DNA of 64,000 nt from Tetmemena sp. SeJ-2015 (GCA_027382625.1 JAJKFJ010021035.1:124001-188000); one strand, 5' to 3'. Positions 1 through 15,200 are shown, numbered from the stretch's first letter. Numbers and translations are program-made. The notes: generated by a model not told the origin, from the sequence alone.

Positions 1-758
1 TGAATTTTACTAGCACATTTATCTCGTATTCACAGCTATACTTAGTATCTAGATCATATTAGTATTTTTACACTTGGTCGCAATATTTAATCAGCTTTCT
101 AATAACGACAAAACCCAAACTAGAAGAGTCAAGATAGTCACTAACATTTTCATTCTAGCTTTCTATGTATAATTTATCAATAGTATTTAACTCGTTTATA
201 GTTGAAAGTGATGCTGTACTAATACCCTACCATGTTTGACTTGAATTTGCTCATCTTCCTGCTTGCTTCTAACTATAAGTTATTGAGACATATTGAGGGG
301 AGGCTAATAATTATAATGGGTGTGATCTATTGCCCCTAAAATCTACTCTATTTATGGCTTACTTGGGTGGAGCGCTTTTCTGGGAACGCAAATTTCTTTT
401 ATTTCTAGACAATTACTTATAACATCTTCCACATCATGGTGTTCATCTAGCTATTTTAAAATGTGGAAGACTTAGAAGAAAGTAAGATCACTTGCTTTTT
501 CTCTAATAAAGATTTTATTATAGGTATTCAAAGATTCTAAATATGGCCAATTTTAGATTAGTAGACGCGCTAAGCTAAGTCTCTTGAGATTTGTTGCTAA
601 ATTTCAAATACACTGATTATTAATTTACAATTCAAACTCTATTCTTAATTATAGAGCAACTCTTAACTAAAAAGGAATGGTATATATTTAGGGGATCATG
701 AAGATGGAATAGGGTGAAAATATTTATAAATATTTTGAAGGCAATTATAAGCACCAAA
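1..758. other. No gene recognised (AT-rich germline DNA)
   Basis: I see no open frame with coding character, no RNA gene and no clear repeat here. It lies upstream of the first plus-strand gene and is probably germline-limited or 5' flanking DNA. Confidence 0.5.
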
Positions 759-3700
759 ATGAATAAAAAAGCAGAAATGCCATAAGATTATAAGCCTACT
801 TCCACACAAACTGATTTCATGCAGCAAAGAAAGTTTAAACTAACTTATTATTAAATTAATGCAAATTTAAGTTGCAGTAGAGTTCACTTGGCTTCAGAAT
901 TCAAAAGATGTCTGATTTATATCTTAAAAATTAGAAAAGTATTTCGATTAGTTGAATCAAAATCGGCCATAAACAATGATGCGAAAGGAGGGCCAGCAAA
1001 GACAAGAAAGTGAAAGTAGGCTAAAAACAGCTCAGAGCTAATCTCATCTATTCACACAATTTAAGACTTCAGTTTTCTCTCCTACCTCTAAAAATAAGAA
1101 TTCAAGTACTGACTTCCATTCAACGAATTCTAATGTCGCATCAGGATCTGGTTTGATGAACTTAAAGCATTTGAAAACTTCAAATTAGAATCCTCTCTTC
1201 TCTAATAAAAATGAGGGAAGAAACACTACTTCAACTCTAATGTCGTAATAAGTTTTAGATCCAAGAAAGTCTCATATGCTGACACTCAGCGATTTAAACC
1301 TTATTTCTTCACTTGATAAACCTTCAACAGGCAAAGCTACAAGCTCAGCCTCTCAACGCCGCCTCACAATGGTTCATTCAGAAGATTACCACTCTCTAAT
1401 TCATTTTTCCAATCTCAATCATATAAAAAAGCAGGGCATTGAATCTATTGAAGAGGAGAGGGGAGGAGACTACTCCAAAGTTTACGCAGAGAAAAATGTA
1501 AAACTGCCAAATCAGCTTCTTCATCCGCAGAATAATCACATTTACTTTAACTATAGTTAATTATAGGCTCTCCCTTTTCTTATTTGCAAGTCAAGTGCGA
1601 ATCTGAATATAAGAACCAACTAGCTCTAAACCCTCCATTAAGATTAGAGTCAAAAGAAGTTTCATAATTTCAAGAGAGCTACTTCTCAACTGTCAATTGA
1701 TTCAAATATCGACTCTTCAGAATAGATTCCTCTAGTTAAGCATATTTTTGGTAATAAAAGCTCTAATATCGGATTCAGTTCTAAGAGAAAGAATCCAGTG
1801 ATAGATCTATAAGAAGCAAGCAACAGCAAGTTTAAATCTTCCAGATCTAGTAAATACCTGATTCAAGTTATTAACCCATTAACATCTTTAAATTTAAAGT
1901 TGCTTAGCTCAAAGGGTAGACTACGGTTAAAAATCACTACACTAAAAATCTACTGAGTTCTTTGGATGAGATTCCTTCTTATGAAAAGATAAATTAAAAG
2001 AATCAATCCAAAATGGGAAATCACTTTTCTCCTCAGAAAATGAAAAATCATCTGCTCCTTTCTTCTCTAACTAATAAATCAAGAAAGAGATCTCCTATAA
2101 AAAATGCTCATCTATTTGATACAGAGACAGAGAACTAAAATGATTTCAGCCCTAAAAAGAGGTAGCTGCAAACTTAAGCTACCTCTCGAAGAGATTAACT
2201 TCTACAGAATAGTAAATTTCTATTTTCTATTATTGACCATGAATTAGAATTCTGAGTCTCCCAATAATAGCAACTCAAGAAAGGATCTTTAATCACCTGC
2301 AGCAGACAAGATGAGAGAAAAAGAAATAGCATTAAAGAAAAAGGAAGGAGTCCTTAGTGCTTTCACTCAGAGCGAAAATCAATTCATGCAGCTTAAAATA
2401 AAACTCATTCAAAGGAAGGAAAAGATAGAGCAAGAAAAGGCTCTCAAAAACTTAGAGTAAATAATATCTTATGACTATCTTTCATTTATCAAATTTTAAG
2501 AGGCACCTCCTGTTATCTAAAAGGATAAGAAAAAGGCTTAAATTCAGAAAGAAGGGATACTGAATTCTTAATTACAGTCTAATAGAAGTAAAGTAGGTCA
2601 ATCTTCTCTTATAGATGGATAAAAGTCTCACTAACCGATTGGGTCAATGACTATCGGAAAATAAAGCATTTCTATGGCTTATAAGTAGGAGTTTCAACTA
2701 AATGTGCAATTAGATGATTACAAAATACTTAAACACTAAACTGAAGAAGATGCTAAAATGGGAATTAAGAGATGTGAGGCACTCTCGGAAGCAAGCAAAG
2801 AGGGAGAAAACTCAGTTGCACAGGTTGAGATACTTTAAAGATTAAAGTTGATATAGCATGTAACTCTTTTAAATTAGTTGAGGTGATAAATGAGAACATT
2901 ATGATTGACACGAAGGAATAAATTAGAAAAACTTATAGTGTTTTATCAAGACTCATGGTCAAGAAAGAATAGTTCTAAACTTTTCATCACCTAAATGCAA
3001 ATATAGTTTCACTTAAAGCCAATGAACCTATGTATTGTAAGATATATACAAGCCACAAACAGCTCATTATATTTTTTTAATTTTTTGCATAAAAAGTACA
3101 TACAGCCTCCTTTGAATGTGATGATTCTAAAACGAAGACTCTAGGATAGTTATTAAGTTCTTTACTCTCGTACAGAGGCGCTACCAAGTTTAGATACTTG
3201 CGATGGTGAATGCTCTAATGTAATCCTTTTGCTTTTCCAATAATTACATATTATAGTAAAAGCTGATCCAGATACAGGATAGACATGAAACTATGTTCAG
3301 GAACGACTACATCTACTTCACTTTCATCTCAAAGACTACCACTAAGTTGATGGTCTATCTCTTCTTCAATAAAGAAAAGCCGCATCTTAAAAAGAATACT
3401 AGTTTTATCACGACTATGGATGAGCCCACACAATTAAAGCTATTTGAAATAAATAAAAATCTTACTTTAAGTAAATTATTTAGCATCTATTCAAAATAAA
3501 AAACTCATTTTTTATGTACAAGTAGTTGGGGTGAATTAATAGCCTGCAGGAGCTGCCTCTGCAGCAATAACTTCACCCTCAAATAACTTGAAAGAGTATT
3601 AACCAGAAGTTGGAGACAGCGACTATGAAGAGTTTAGAAGTAGAAAATACAAATACTATAATCGAATAAAGGACATTTTAAATGATAGCTACGAATGCAG

Positions 3701-6019
3701 GAAACTCCAAAAAGAGGCTGATGAGATTCGCAATCCAATCATATTTCAGACATCAATTATTCCATTTATTTTAAGGTGAAAGAGCGCAAGATTAGACATA
3801 GAAGCGAGCGAGAAAGTAGAAATTAACAGCGAAGCTAAGTACTTTCGAATTTCTTCAGTCAGATGTCCCATCAGTAATCTGTTATGGATTTCAAGTAAGA
3901 ACATTTTTTCCAATTTTTAAAGGAAAGAGATGGTCGCCAACAAGGAAAACATACTTGAAGAACAAAATTTAAAGAAAAATATTTTCCTATTGAATAGATA
4001 AGAGATACTCAAAGAATATGTAAGGTAGAGAATATCAATCATTAATATTTTAGAAAGAAAAAGCTAAGACTGAAGCTAAGAAACTTCGGAAAGATCGAAT
4101 GATAATTAGGTAGCAACTTACTTTGATGCTGTTGAGTTAGATGTTACACGGCTTATCAAATGAATTTTTAGTCTAAAGAGAAGCCAAATTGCTTTACTTC
4201 AAGAAGAAAGCATATGCAAATAGAATTCTCAGATTTTACAGACGCTATATCAGAAAGAAGCTTAATTAAGAGCAATTTGTTAGGTATCAAAGATAGATCT
4301 CTTCAGTTTTTAATTTTATCAAAAGTTAATTTTAAACTTATAACTTTTAAGTTTTACAAACCATGGAGGAATATTGATAGAGTCTATGGCTGAAAGGGCT
4401 AAAAAGGTGTTGCGCTTATTCTTAGTTGCAAAGAAAAATCAGGACTCAGTCTACTTTGCTTTCATGAAATTTGAAAGGCATGTCATTGTGATATAGAGAC
4501 AAGTAAGAGTAGTCTTGAAAAGCGATAGTGAAAAAATGGCTGTCATAGGAAAATTTCCTTTAAACTTAATATTTTAAATCATAGGAGAACAGTGGGATTA
4601 ATGCTTGAACGAATTAAACTGACTATTAGCAAGACACAACTTAGAAAGATAAACTAGCAACTGATATGTTTAGGGGATTAAAATTGCTTGATTTTTAAAA
4701 AAAATCACACCCATATTTTAATTTGAAATTGCTTGGGAGAGGACAGTAAGCGTAGAGAAATTCCAAAATTCTACAAAGAGCAAAATAATTCTATGACTAG
4801 ATATATTTCAACTGGAGAGAGCTTGTGAAAGCTTACTAAGAGCTCTCTTTAGCCATGAAGATGAAGAAAGCACAGCATTAGCAAAATCAGTAATAGCTTA
4901 ACCCTATATACAAGCAATGCACATGGCAACTCTTATTAGTAACTTAGAAGTTCTATATTGTTATTCATTAAATTTCTAGCATTCTATAACACTTTAATGA
5001 TCCATAAAGGATTAAAATAATTTACTCCCAAAGCAACACTCTCTTTCGAGCTAGAATCTCTCTCAATATAGGAATCTTCAGGATAATCCATCATCAGGGG
5101 CCTCTACTTCTCTTCCCTTACCAGGCTTTCATCACTCATCAACTATTTCCAATAACTCTCAAAAACCCTCTGTTTTTATTTTTTTTATTTAAACCTTTAT
5201 ATTTATTAATATTTAACTGTGTCTGGATTGTTTAAATTATCGAAAGATTAACAAAGACAACGATAGAAGATGCGACTCTTCCTTCAGGAGGGACTCTAAA
5301 GCTCTCTTCTTAAAAATCTGTTGAACATTATGTACTAACTCACAAGTTCATGCAAAATACTCCTATCAAGATTATTTCAGGACCCAAGCAGCCCATGCAT
5401 CCTATTATTGCTTAAATCTTTGAAAATTTTGGGTTTTAAAATTATAACTATATTCGGGGTAGTGAAGATCCAGTGAACAGTCCCAAAAAAAGTGAGGCAA
5501 TTATAGACTTCAAAAATGCAATTGCTACCCCAGAACTAAAGCAAAAGGTAGTTACTGCAACTTAGACTTAGCCAATAAAAGCAACTACAACTGAGGGCTA
5601 AAAAGAAGGAAAGAAGACAACGGGAGGAAAAGGGGGCAAGGAAGGGGGCAATCTCAGCAAAAAGAAGACCTTAGTAAATTTAATAAGAATTGTTGAATAG
5701 TTAGTAACTTATATAATGTTACCAGTCTTTCTTTAGTAAATATAACTACAAAGAAATTGACATGTAAAAAGAACTTGACAGACTATATAGGGAAGAACCA
5801 ATTAATGAGGATGACCTTCTCTAAGCTCCTCCTCAGTTTAAATTCGTACCTTCCGATATTTACCTCAAATGCGTCATTCTCAATTAAAATATAAGAAATA
5901 TATAGATATGTTATGAAATTATGTTGAGTCAACTTTATTTTGATAAGTAGAAGAAAGATTATTAGATCATTAGAATTTGTTATTTATCATTTTCTTTATT
6001 TCTTAAATTAAAGTTGTGA
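759..6019 (+). CDS. Unidentified S/N/Q-rich, coiled-coil protein with IQ-like basic helix
   Basis: I do not recognise this protein. It reads with TAA/TAG as Gln from an ATG at 759 (MNKKAEMPQ...). The N-terminal part (about 760-2200) is S/N/Q-rich and low in complexity. It is followed by a charged, probably coiled-coil stretch (2280-2830) and a basic helical region near 4190-4290 (LYFKKKAYANRILRFYRRYI) that resembles an IQ/calmodulin-binding helix. The 3' part is basic (KKTTGGKGGKEGG) and ends in an acidic segment near 5770-5880 (EEPINEDDLL). At least three pointer-bounded IESs restore the frame (834-939, 2211-2250, 2845-2876). Other junctions, near 1860-1920, 3200-3270, 3780 and 5680-5740, are not resolved. 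The stop at 6019 is the first in-frame TGA of the last reading and may be inside non-coding DNA. The function is unknown; a ciliary or cytoskeletal role would be a guess. Confidence 0.55.
834..939 (+). other. IES, pointer AAAG
   Basis: AAAG at 830-833 is repeated at 936-939. Removing one copy plus the 102 bp between joins MQQRK to YFDQLNQ in frame. The alternative, a GT-AG intron beginning at 834, does not give a continuous frame. Confidence 0.6.
2211..2250 (+). other. IES, pointer AGAAT
   Basis: AGAAT occurs at 2206-2210 and 2246-2250. Precise deletion removes an in-frame TGA and joins two S/N/K-rich coding stretches (QLLQN to SESPNN). Confidence 0.8.
2845..2876 (+). other. IES, pointer ATTA
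   Basis: ATTA at 2841-2844 and 2873-2876 flanks 28 bp. Deletion gives EILQRLVEVINENI and removes a TGA. Confidence 0.7.
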
Positions 6020-6219
6020 ACTGTATTAAAGTAAATAAGCAAATAAAAAATATAGGAATTACAAGCATGCTTATTACAAGCACCATTGAAGATCACTGAG
6101 GTGGTAAATTAGAATCAATTTTCGTGTAATAATTAACAGTCGATATATAATGAAAAGCATAATAAACTACGCACAAAATATAATCAACTTCTTATTTGAT
6201 AAGAGTAGTTTAATTTTTA

Positions 6220-9200
6220 ATGTCTAACTTACTATAAATAAATGCTGGGAGTACGATTCAATCAGCGATCCATAGTCTCAAAAATCCCTAGCAATTGCAT
6301 AATTCAGTGTGGAAGTTAGATCAAACTGCGTGCTCCTCGGAATTAGAAAACTCAAAAGGGTACCAGGATTCTCAAAAACTCAGTCAAGCATAATTAGATC
6401 AGTTATATTTGAATGCAAAGAGTAGCTTCAAGGATTAAGCTGATGAGAATAAAAAATAAACCTCATTATATCATCATTATGTTTTGAGTAAGTTATCAAT
6501 CCGTGGGTTTCAGAGTGTAAAAATACCCAATCAAATGATGATAATGATAGGACTCATAAATTTTACTTCAAATATAATTCTCTCATCATTCAAATCGCAA
6601 TTCAGTTATAATTTGCTAATTAATGTAGGAGTTAGTACTAGCTCTACCTGGCCAATGGACAAAACAATTTAATTGGGAGCAGCGCAATACAGCAAAATAG
6701 ATACATTAAGGTAAGAAAGAGTGTGCAACTGAAAGACTAATTTCAACAAAACATACTATGATTTATTTAAAGGGTAGAATTTATTCTACCCTTTAAATCC
6801 ATTTGCTTGATAGTTTTGAATTTTAGAAACAATTTATATGGCTCAAATACGAATACATTATCGAGGATTGTTAGGAAAAAAAAGAGATAAAATAAAAAAA
6901 CCCAATTGTTTATTTTCCGATTACACCTTCTAACAATTTTTTTTTACTAAGAGAATTAATTAGAATTTGTAATGCTTTCATTTCTACCTCCGCACTCTAT
7001 AATTTATTTTGACATTTTACTATCATCATTTACCACTTACAGAGAGAGTGCTCAATTTATTATTCGAATGTCTATATCTACTATATTTATATTGTGATTT
7101 GGATTTTTTAGGATTGAATTCAAGAGATTATGAAATTTGTGATGCTGATTGTTCTCGTATCAGATATTTAATTAAATTGCGTATATTAAATTTTAGTTAC
7201 ATCTGTGATTCAAACCCTATATAGATTCAGTTCCCTACTGTTTCCATCAGATCATTAGTACTCTTCACCTACCTAGTTAAAAACTTCATTTTAATATCTT
7301 ACCCCTGACAAACTATTATTATTCATCCTATAATTATTACTTATAGTCAAAGAAGTAGAATATGAAACGGATAGCTGCTAACAAATCTATCAAAATAAGC
7401 ATTCAATATTGCATACTTATTTCTTTAATAATCTATCTTAGTAGGAAAATAACTGCCTTTCAGTTAGCAGATAAACATCTCAAACGTGGTCCACTCCCAT
7501 TAGCTCTATTCAAACATCAATCGAAGATTTGACCATGCGAAGGCGAGTTAAGAGTAGCGAGAATAAATATTAGGAGAGAGTCGACGCCAAGCAAAAATTT
7601 TTATTTCATTTAATCCATTCCATATTTTGAAGCTAACGGGAGGTCTTAGCCTCCGCCTAGGTCTAAATTAAGTGAAAATTTTGGAGTAGGCCAAGACTCA
7701 GAAATGAGCAGAGCCAGCAATACTCTTCTTACTAATCTTCTACAGATTAATTAGGGCTCCGCATCTCTAACCAACACTTCTTCTCTAAAGGCACTTTTTG
7801 TTATAAAAATATGGATTTAATTTATTATGGCCAACCAACATCTCTAGAATTTCACAATAGGAAATCAAGCTCAGATTCATGGAGGAACACAGATCAAGAA
7901 TAAAATTTTTTCAAAAGGTTAAAAATTAACATGACAGTATTTATATTATTTCTATTTTAAGAAGTAAGGGAATTAAAGTGTTAAAAATAAGCAACAAGGT
8001 AGATATAAAAAAATTTTTCCCTAATATTTAATTATTTCATCTTCTTAGATTTATTTTTGCTATTTATTTAGGCAAGGACTTTATAATATTGCTCCAGTCC
8101 AAATTTAAATATCGGTATAATTGCTATTTTATTTCATTTGAAATAATTTAATTAAAGAATAATAGGAATTAGCAAAACTCAAGTAGTTAGCTTTAAAATA
8201 AGAGCTATAACAATAATATTCCCAATAACTAAAGCTAAATGAGCTCCCAAAGTAAGCAAGGACTGAGTGGCAGCTAAGTAGGGTAATTTTAGAGCAACAG
8301 TAGTTCTAACTTGCATTCTCATACTCAGACTAACTTCTTTTCATCTACAGTCAAAATTCAATAGTATTAGAAGGAGGATTTAATTGGCTAACAGTTGATT
8401 TAAATTTTTTTAATCAATTCTTGCTAATTAAATATAATAAATTTGCATAAATTTTATTTAAGTTAATGGAATCTAAAATTGCTAGATCACTCTAAAAACC
8501 TTTTTTCCTAATTGATATTGATTTAGTTAAAATTTCATAAGTTTCAAATTATTTACTGTGCATTAGAACTTTTACATTTTAAAAATGCTGTCTCTTTTGA
8601 AACTTTAATAATGTTTTTATGAACTGAATCTCTGCCATTTATTGATATTTGAACTATAATAGCCTTCCACTTCTCTTGGGCAAGCAGGGGTGAAATTAAA
8701 TCCAGGCCATACCAAGCATTATAGCAATTAAATTTTTATATATTGAATTTGAACGACTTTTCAATCTTATTTTAAAAGAATGGACATGCTGGACTCTTAA
8801 ATTAAGTGCAGAATGGGATTCTGAGTTATAATTACCCAACCAACCTATATCAAACTCCCTACAGAGATTAGTCCCTTCCACCCCAAATCACTTAAAATAG
8901 CTCAAATTTTGAGGACATCCTTCAAGTTGCATTTATTTATTAGTGAGTTTAAATATGTGCATCTTTTCAAAATGAGGATACTACTGCCGCCAATCAAGTA
9001 TATAAAAAGTCAGATTCTTAAGGCAAGGGTATAATGGGAACGTTGGAGCCTCTCGGCATAAAGAATACCAATGATTTTATAAATAATATCATCTTTAATG
9101 CAAGAAAATGTGAGGAATTTATGAACTTAAAAATCTATATATATATTTATTGATAATATTTTACCTAAAGTAGATTTTTATTGAATCTAAAAAGAGAATT

Positions 9201-12200
9201 TCCTTTCCTCTTTGAATATATCTTAATGTATATTATTCTTTGCTCTCAAATTTATGAGAGTCAGCAGAGAAATAATTTGATACGCAAAGGAACAAGAGAC
9301 CGATCTCTAGGAAGAGGCCCTTTGAAAAATTCAGAAGCTTATTGTAAATTATAATTTTACTAGTTAATAAAGCTGAAAGTGTCTACTTTCCACTAATAGT
9401 ATCTTCTCAATAAAATAGAGCTGGCGCAGAAGCCCAGTCAATGAATCAGAAAAGAAGGGGTTCCTAATCTCATATTGAAAAGTCCAAGTCCCAGGAATCC
9501 ACTTCAAGAAGAGAACTTCAAAATTATTTAGAATGTTTAGCATTTTAAAATTGTGATATACGGGCAAGAAAAGATTCTACGACTCAATAATAAATCTAAA
9601 GTGATAACGAAAAATTTATAAATGATAAATTATTTAATATTAATATTAATAAAAAGGAGGGGCCAATAATTCTCTAAGACCTTAAAACAATGAGATGCTT
9701 AGTTTCTAATCACAGATTGAAATAGATGGAATGCTGTAACCTGTAACTTCAGTTAAATAATTGATCATCATATAATAAGGAATAGAATTTAGAATATTCA
9801 TATCATTTCCATAAGGAAATGTTTTTAAATCGCAGTATATTTTTTGTAGTGCATACCTTTTATTTAAAATTATAATTTGGGGTCTTTAGAATAAGGAATA
9901 TAGATCTCGGAATTTTTTAATAGCAAATAGATATTTATGGTTAACTAAAGTCCTATGGAATTTATCTTAATTTCAGTTAAAATTCAAGGGAATGTTGGTT
10001 GTCAAGGAAATGAGTTTCCTATGGCAGCCTACATGATTTAACCAATTAGTTTCACTTATGACAATAACAGAGGCAGCACTCTCCCATAAGATCACTCTCA
10101 TAATGTCTACTCTAATCCTCATTATGAGAAAAAGCCCTTCGTCACATCACTCATGCCTAAGCTTATACCTTTTTATTAAAGCAAACAGTTTTTATTCGTC
10201 TATAAGGTATATCAAATAACCAGACTTAAAACCCTTCACCAGAAAAGAAATCTTTCAGAATTAAGTATAATCAAAGTGTGAAAAGAACCAACTCTACGAT
10301 ACAAAGCAATCCTATTGAAGTTGATCTAGAGGAAATAACTTAGAATTAGTAAATGAATCAAATCACGCTAAATCTCAATCATAGGTAGGGGCTTTTGTAA
10401 TAAACGAGCCCTACTAGTACAGCATTAAAACAGCAAAGCAGTTTAAATTAACTTTAATTTTTTGTAAAAGCTCTGTTTTGGAATAAGATGCACAGTCCCT
10501 GGTACCAAAGAGCTTGAAAAGAAATTCCTACTAGTCTTCAAACCAAATTGATTTACTTACTTGCTTAAGTTATTGAAATCAAGTTTAAATGCTAACCATA
10601 AGTTCCTTCATTTAGTATTTATCTTATTTTGGACGAAATGCTTAATCCAATGTTCAATCGACAAAAGACTTCGGCCAAGTTATTTAACAAAATAGTAATG
10701 GTGGGCAAGGTGGAGCATAAATTTTGAACCCATAGTCGCACAGCATCGTCAATCAATTCTACGTCCAAAGTGGATTAACTTAATAGGAGAAACTAAGACT
10801 AATTGACTCCCTCAATATTTAGCCTGCTCAACAGAACTAAAGAGGAACAAAAGGTCAAGGCCCTAGTAACAAGGGAGTAAGAACTGGTTAAGGGAGTTAA
10901 ATTCTCTAATAAAGTGCTTTGAATAACTTAATAGGGCAAAGTTAAGGGCAGGGTTCAGTAGTGGGAACAGGAATATAAATGGGCAACGGATCTATAAGAG
11001 AAACTGTGGAAACTTATGTTAATCAAAAATTCTAAATAGACCACCTTTTATAAAATTGATATTTTAAATTGAAGAATAATCTTTCAGGAAGTGAAATCTT
11101 GTAGGTAGGAACTAGACCTAGCAAAAGAAGGCTCAGAGTTAAAAGCCAACTCCAACAGAAACCCTGATTTAGGCTCTGAAACTATAAGCTATGACTTAAT
11201 ACCAATAGCAATAGCAGATTCAATAACAGCTTATGGCAAACAAAAGTCAGAGCAACTCTTAGCATTAGAGTCAAATTAATCTCCATTCTAAAGCTATGGG
11301 GTAAGGATAGAGAGCTTAGGAAAATTCTCTTCTTAGAGAAAGTGTAGGCAAAGATAAGCAGTCTTCTGCTTTAGGATTCAAGGGAAATGATACAAACGGA
11401 GAATTGAAAAAACTGCAGTAAGTTAGATAGTCACTGTCACCAGGAAAAATAGGACTAAGTCTTCATTAGAAAAACCAGTAGACCTTATTTCTAATCATGC
11501 TTTAATTAAGTTTTTGAACAACTTGATTTACTTCAAGCTGGGGAATGGAATATATGGAGAGGTTTAACCGTTAGGAGGGATGCATCATCACTAAATTGAC
11601 CATTCAAACTCTTTTTAATATAGTATAAGATTCTTTTACAAATGACTTTTTAAGTGGCTCCTCACATATCTTATGAATCAGTGGCAAATCAAAAGTAAGA
11701 ATCCCCTGCTAGGAATTAAAATGCATCAAACCAGGCAATGGAGGAAACTAGAATTCTCCTATAAAGTCAATAAAATAAAAACTTAGTAAATGCTATAAAT
11801 TAATCTATGCTAAAATATAAGGTAAGATCAAAGTATAAGATAATTTGACTAAAAATCATAGATGAAGATTTGATGACAAGCATAAAAACCTGGCAAGACC
11901 CTCAGGGAAAATAATTCGTTAAATGAAACTATTTATTTATCTATCTATTAGTTTTAAGATCATTACTATTAGCCAAATAAAATCTTGAGGACTATCAACT
12001 TACTTCTACGATTTTCTGATTTATTAAATTACTAAACACTTGGATTAAATATGCTTTTTACCTTTATTAGCTTATTCAAAGATATAATACAAATTAAACT
12101 ACCTAGCAGTACAGCTCTCCAATTACACTCACTTCTTAAGCTTCAATGTCGCAAATAGCTCAACAATAAAGTTCAAGTCTAGGTAATTCAATACAGCCCT

Positions 12201-15200
12201 CATTAATTCATTCTATTATTTATTTAGCCCTTAGCAAAAGTCAATGGAGCTAAAAATTCTCTTCTCTCAGGAATGATTGCTTCTAAAAAGGAATAGCACG
12301 ATCTTAAGTAGGAATTAGAGGCGATGATTCAAAACAAGAGACTAGCAGAAGAATTTTTCACCAAAGACTCTTTTTTGAAAGGCAAGGGAGGAGCATTAGG
12401 GGGGAATGACAGACTTATCTTTTGAGGCTCTAAGTTAGATAAATCAGCTACTTTCAAGTCAAAGAGCTTTGAAAGATAGAATTAAGGTTGCAGGGAGTAG
12501 TTTAGGTATGATAGAAGGTGGCTAGAGCGGAACTAATAAGTCGAGCTTTAACCAAAGTAATGGATTCTAGTAGAAAAGTCAAGAGGGTGTAAATTCAGTG
12601 AATATAATAGGCTAGTAAATATAACCATAGGTTTTCAATAGCAGTGGATACGGATCGAGCGGAAATGTGAGCGGTAGTTTCGAACAAGTAGCAGGTATGC
12701 ATTCTCTCTTAATCAACTAAGCTAATATGGTGTAAATCAAGGGCATGGATTCACCATTTTAACTTATTAAAAGCTTGCTCGAAGCAAGAGCTTAGAGAGA
12801 ACAAACTCTAAGCGAGCTGAATGGATCAATTAGCAGCAGGTCATAGGTTGCCGATAAGTCAAATGATGCTGGTCTTTCTAAGTTTGTAATAGAATGGAAT
12901 TTTTGTAATATTTTTTTTTAAGTTACTATCCAGAACTCTTGAAATATATAAGCAAGGACTTGGTAAAACAAACCATTTAAAAAATTTACTATGAATTAAT
13001 TAGAGCAGTTTTACAACGAAAAAGAGCAGCACCTAAACACCTAGAGCAGGAATAAGTAATTTGACAAGCTCTAATTCAAAGCATAATGCTCTCTCCTTAT
13101 CTCCTCAGAAAATGAGAAGTTAGGCCTTAGCGATCTCCCCTAGAAATCTTTAGATTTCCCTCACTCCTGAGACCAAGATATAAATCTATCATCAACCCTC
13201 ATAGCATTTGATTGATCATCCTATAAATAAGGCTATCACTAAGATAAACTATATCATCAAACTTATCTTCAAGGCTCACAAAGAAACGCAGCTTTAACTC
13301 CTTCTTCCACCTTAGGCATTCTTTTCAGCTAAAGATTAAAACGGAATGGCAAATGGTGGCAGTTTGTCCCTATAACCTTAAATGCAAAACTCTGCTTAAA
13401 ACTAAATATGGGTAAGAGGAGTTATTATATTTTTAAAAACTAGCCCTCGCATTTGATTGAAGAAGCAAGGCTTAACGAGATAAAGCGCATGTCAAGGCAT
13501 TTTGGAATTCAAATCCCAAAAAGGTTGAATGCAGCTACAGTCTCCTCAACACGCACAGAGCTGAGAGAATACTTTCAGTCGAGAGAGTTCATAACTAATC
13601 TCAAATTCAAAATGAATTAAATGCTCTATACTGCCATAAATGAGTCGAACGGTATGACAAATCTGCTACCTCTTGCTACTTAGCAAGCAATCAATAATAA
13701 CTCTATGATAAATGTCAATCCAGGTGGAGGTCCCATGGGCTCAGCCCCTCTTTCCAAGGAAAGTGCTTTCACTACTAAAGAGTCCATCCCATCTTATTTA
13801 TTACAGTTTGTGTTAAGTATCTAAAATTCTATGTGGGAAGAGGAAATAATGACGCTGCAGTAAAGAGCGTTCTTAAATAGCGGTCTTGGTGGATGTAGCA
13901 CACAGACGAGGATTTTTCTGAAGTAAATCTAATTTGGACTTAGTGGAAGAAGTAAAAGCATTTGGACTATTTAGTGAACTAAGGTTAAAATTAAGTTAGC
14001 AAACCGATTCGGCTCTATGGTAAAATGGAGTAGAATAAGTAGCTCACAAACAAGAAAGGAGTATTTGTAAACATGAGAGATTACTATCGCCAGCTAGAAA
14101 AAGATCCCTTCGATATGCTACCATTAACTTTCCTAGTGAAGCATGGACTGAATGATTCTGAATTCAAGAGATTCACCGACTATTTCAACTCATTCAATCA
14201 GAAAGCAAAAATCATAGAGCAATAGAGATAAGAAGCCTTGGCCACTAGGCAGAAATAGCTTCAAGAATTGAAAGAGCTTAAAGCTTAAGAACGTAAAGAA
14301 AAACTTAATGGCATGGGCATCAGTGGTGGTAAAAGAAAAAAGAAGCGCAAGGGATATGAAAGTGAGGAAGAGGAGGAAGATGAAGAGTGCGAGGGATCGG
14401 AAGAGGAGGATGCAGAGGCAGCAGATTAGGATGAAGAAGTAAAAGAGATTAAAAGGAAATACAGAGTACCTAAAAACGTATGGATTATTAAACCAGGGGA
14501 GAACACTAACAGAGGTAACGGTATAAATGTTTCATCTAATTTCAATGAGATTAAGAACCTTGTCTAAAGCGCAAATGGAGGAGCCTTTGATCCAAGTAAA
14601 GAAAAAACCTACATCATACAAAAGTATATAGATTATCCTCTTCTTATTCATGGACGTAAGTTTGACTTTCGCTGCTATGGATTGCTTACTTCAATAAATG
14701 GCTAACTTAAAGGCTACTTCTATGAAGATGCTTATATTAGAACCAGCTGCAAGGAATTCGATATTGATAATCTAAGCAATAAGTAAACTCAAAAAAATTA
14801 GAAAGACGATATTTTTTTACATAACATTTTTATATTTACATTCACTTGACGAATGATGCAGTTCAAAAGCATTCTTAAGACTATGGAAAATACGAGAATG
14901 GAAATAAAATGAGTCTTTCAGATTTCTAGAAATATCTAAAAAGTCAACTCCCAAATCTCCATATCGATATTAAGAGAGACTTAATGCCTTAAATAAGGGC
15001 ACTAGTTACTGATTCTTATAGATCAACATTTAGTAAAATTGACCCTGGTCGTCTCCACAACACCTTCGAGTTGTTTGGTTATGATTTCATGCTGGATGAA
15101 GATTTCAGACTCTATTTGATTGAGGTAAATACTAATCCTTGCTTGGAGATGAGTTGTCCTCTCCTGTGTCGAATCATACCAGAAGTACTTGACAACGCAT

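Noticed and set aside
5671..5741. IES with pointer TTAGTAAAT in the first gene
   Set aside because: The 9-bp repeat is real (5671-5679, 5733-5741), but the join leads into a frame that looks less like protein than the acidic reading YKEIDMQKELDRL; left unresolved.
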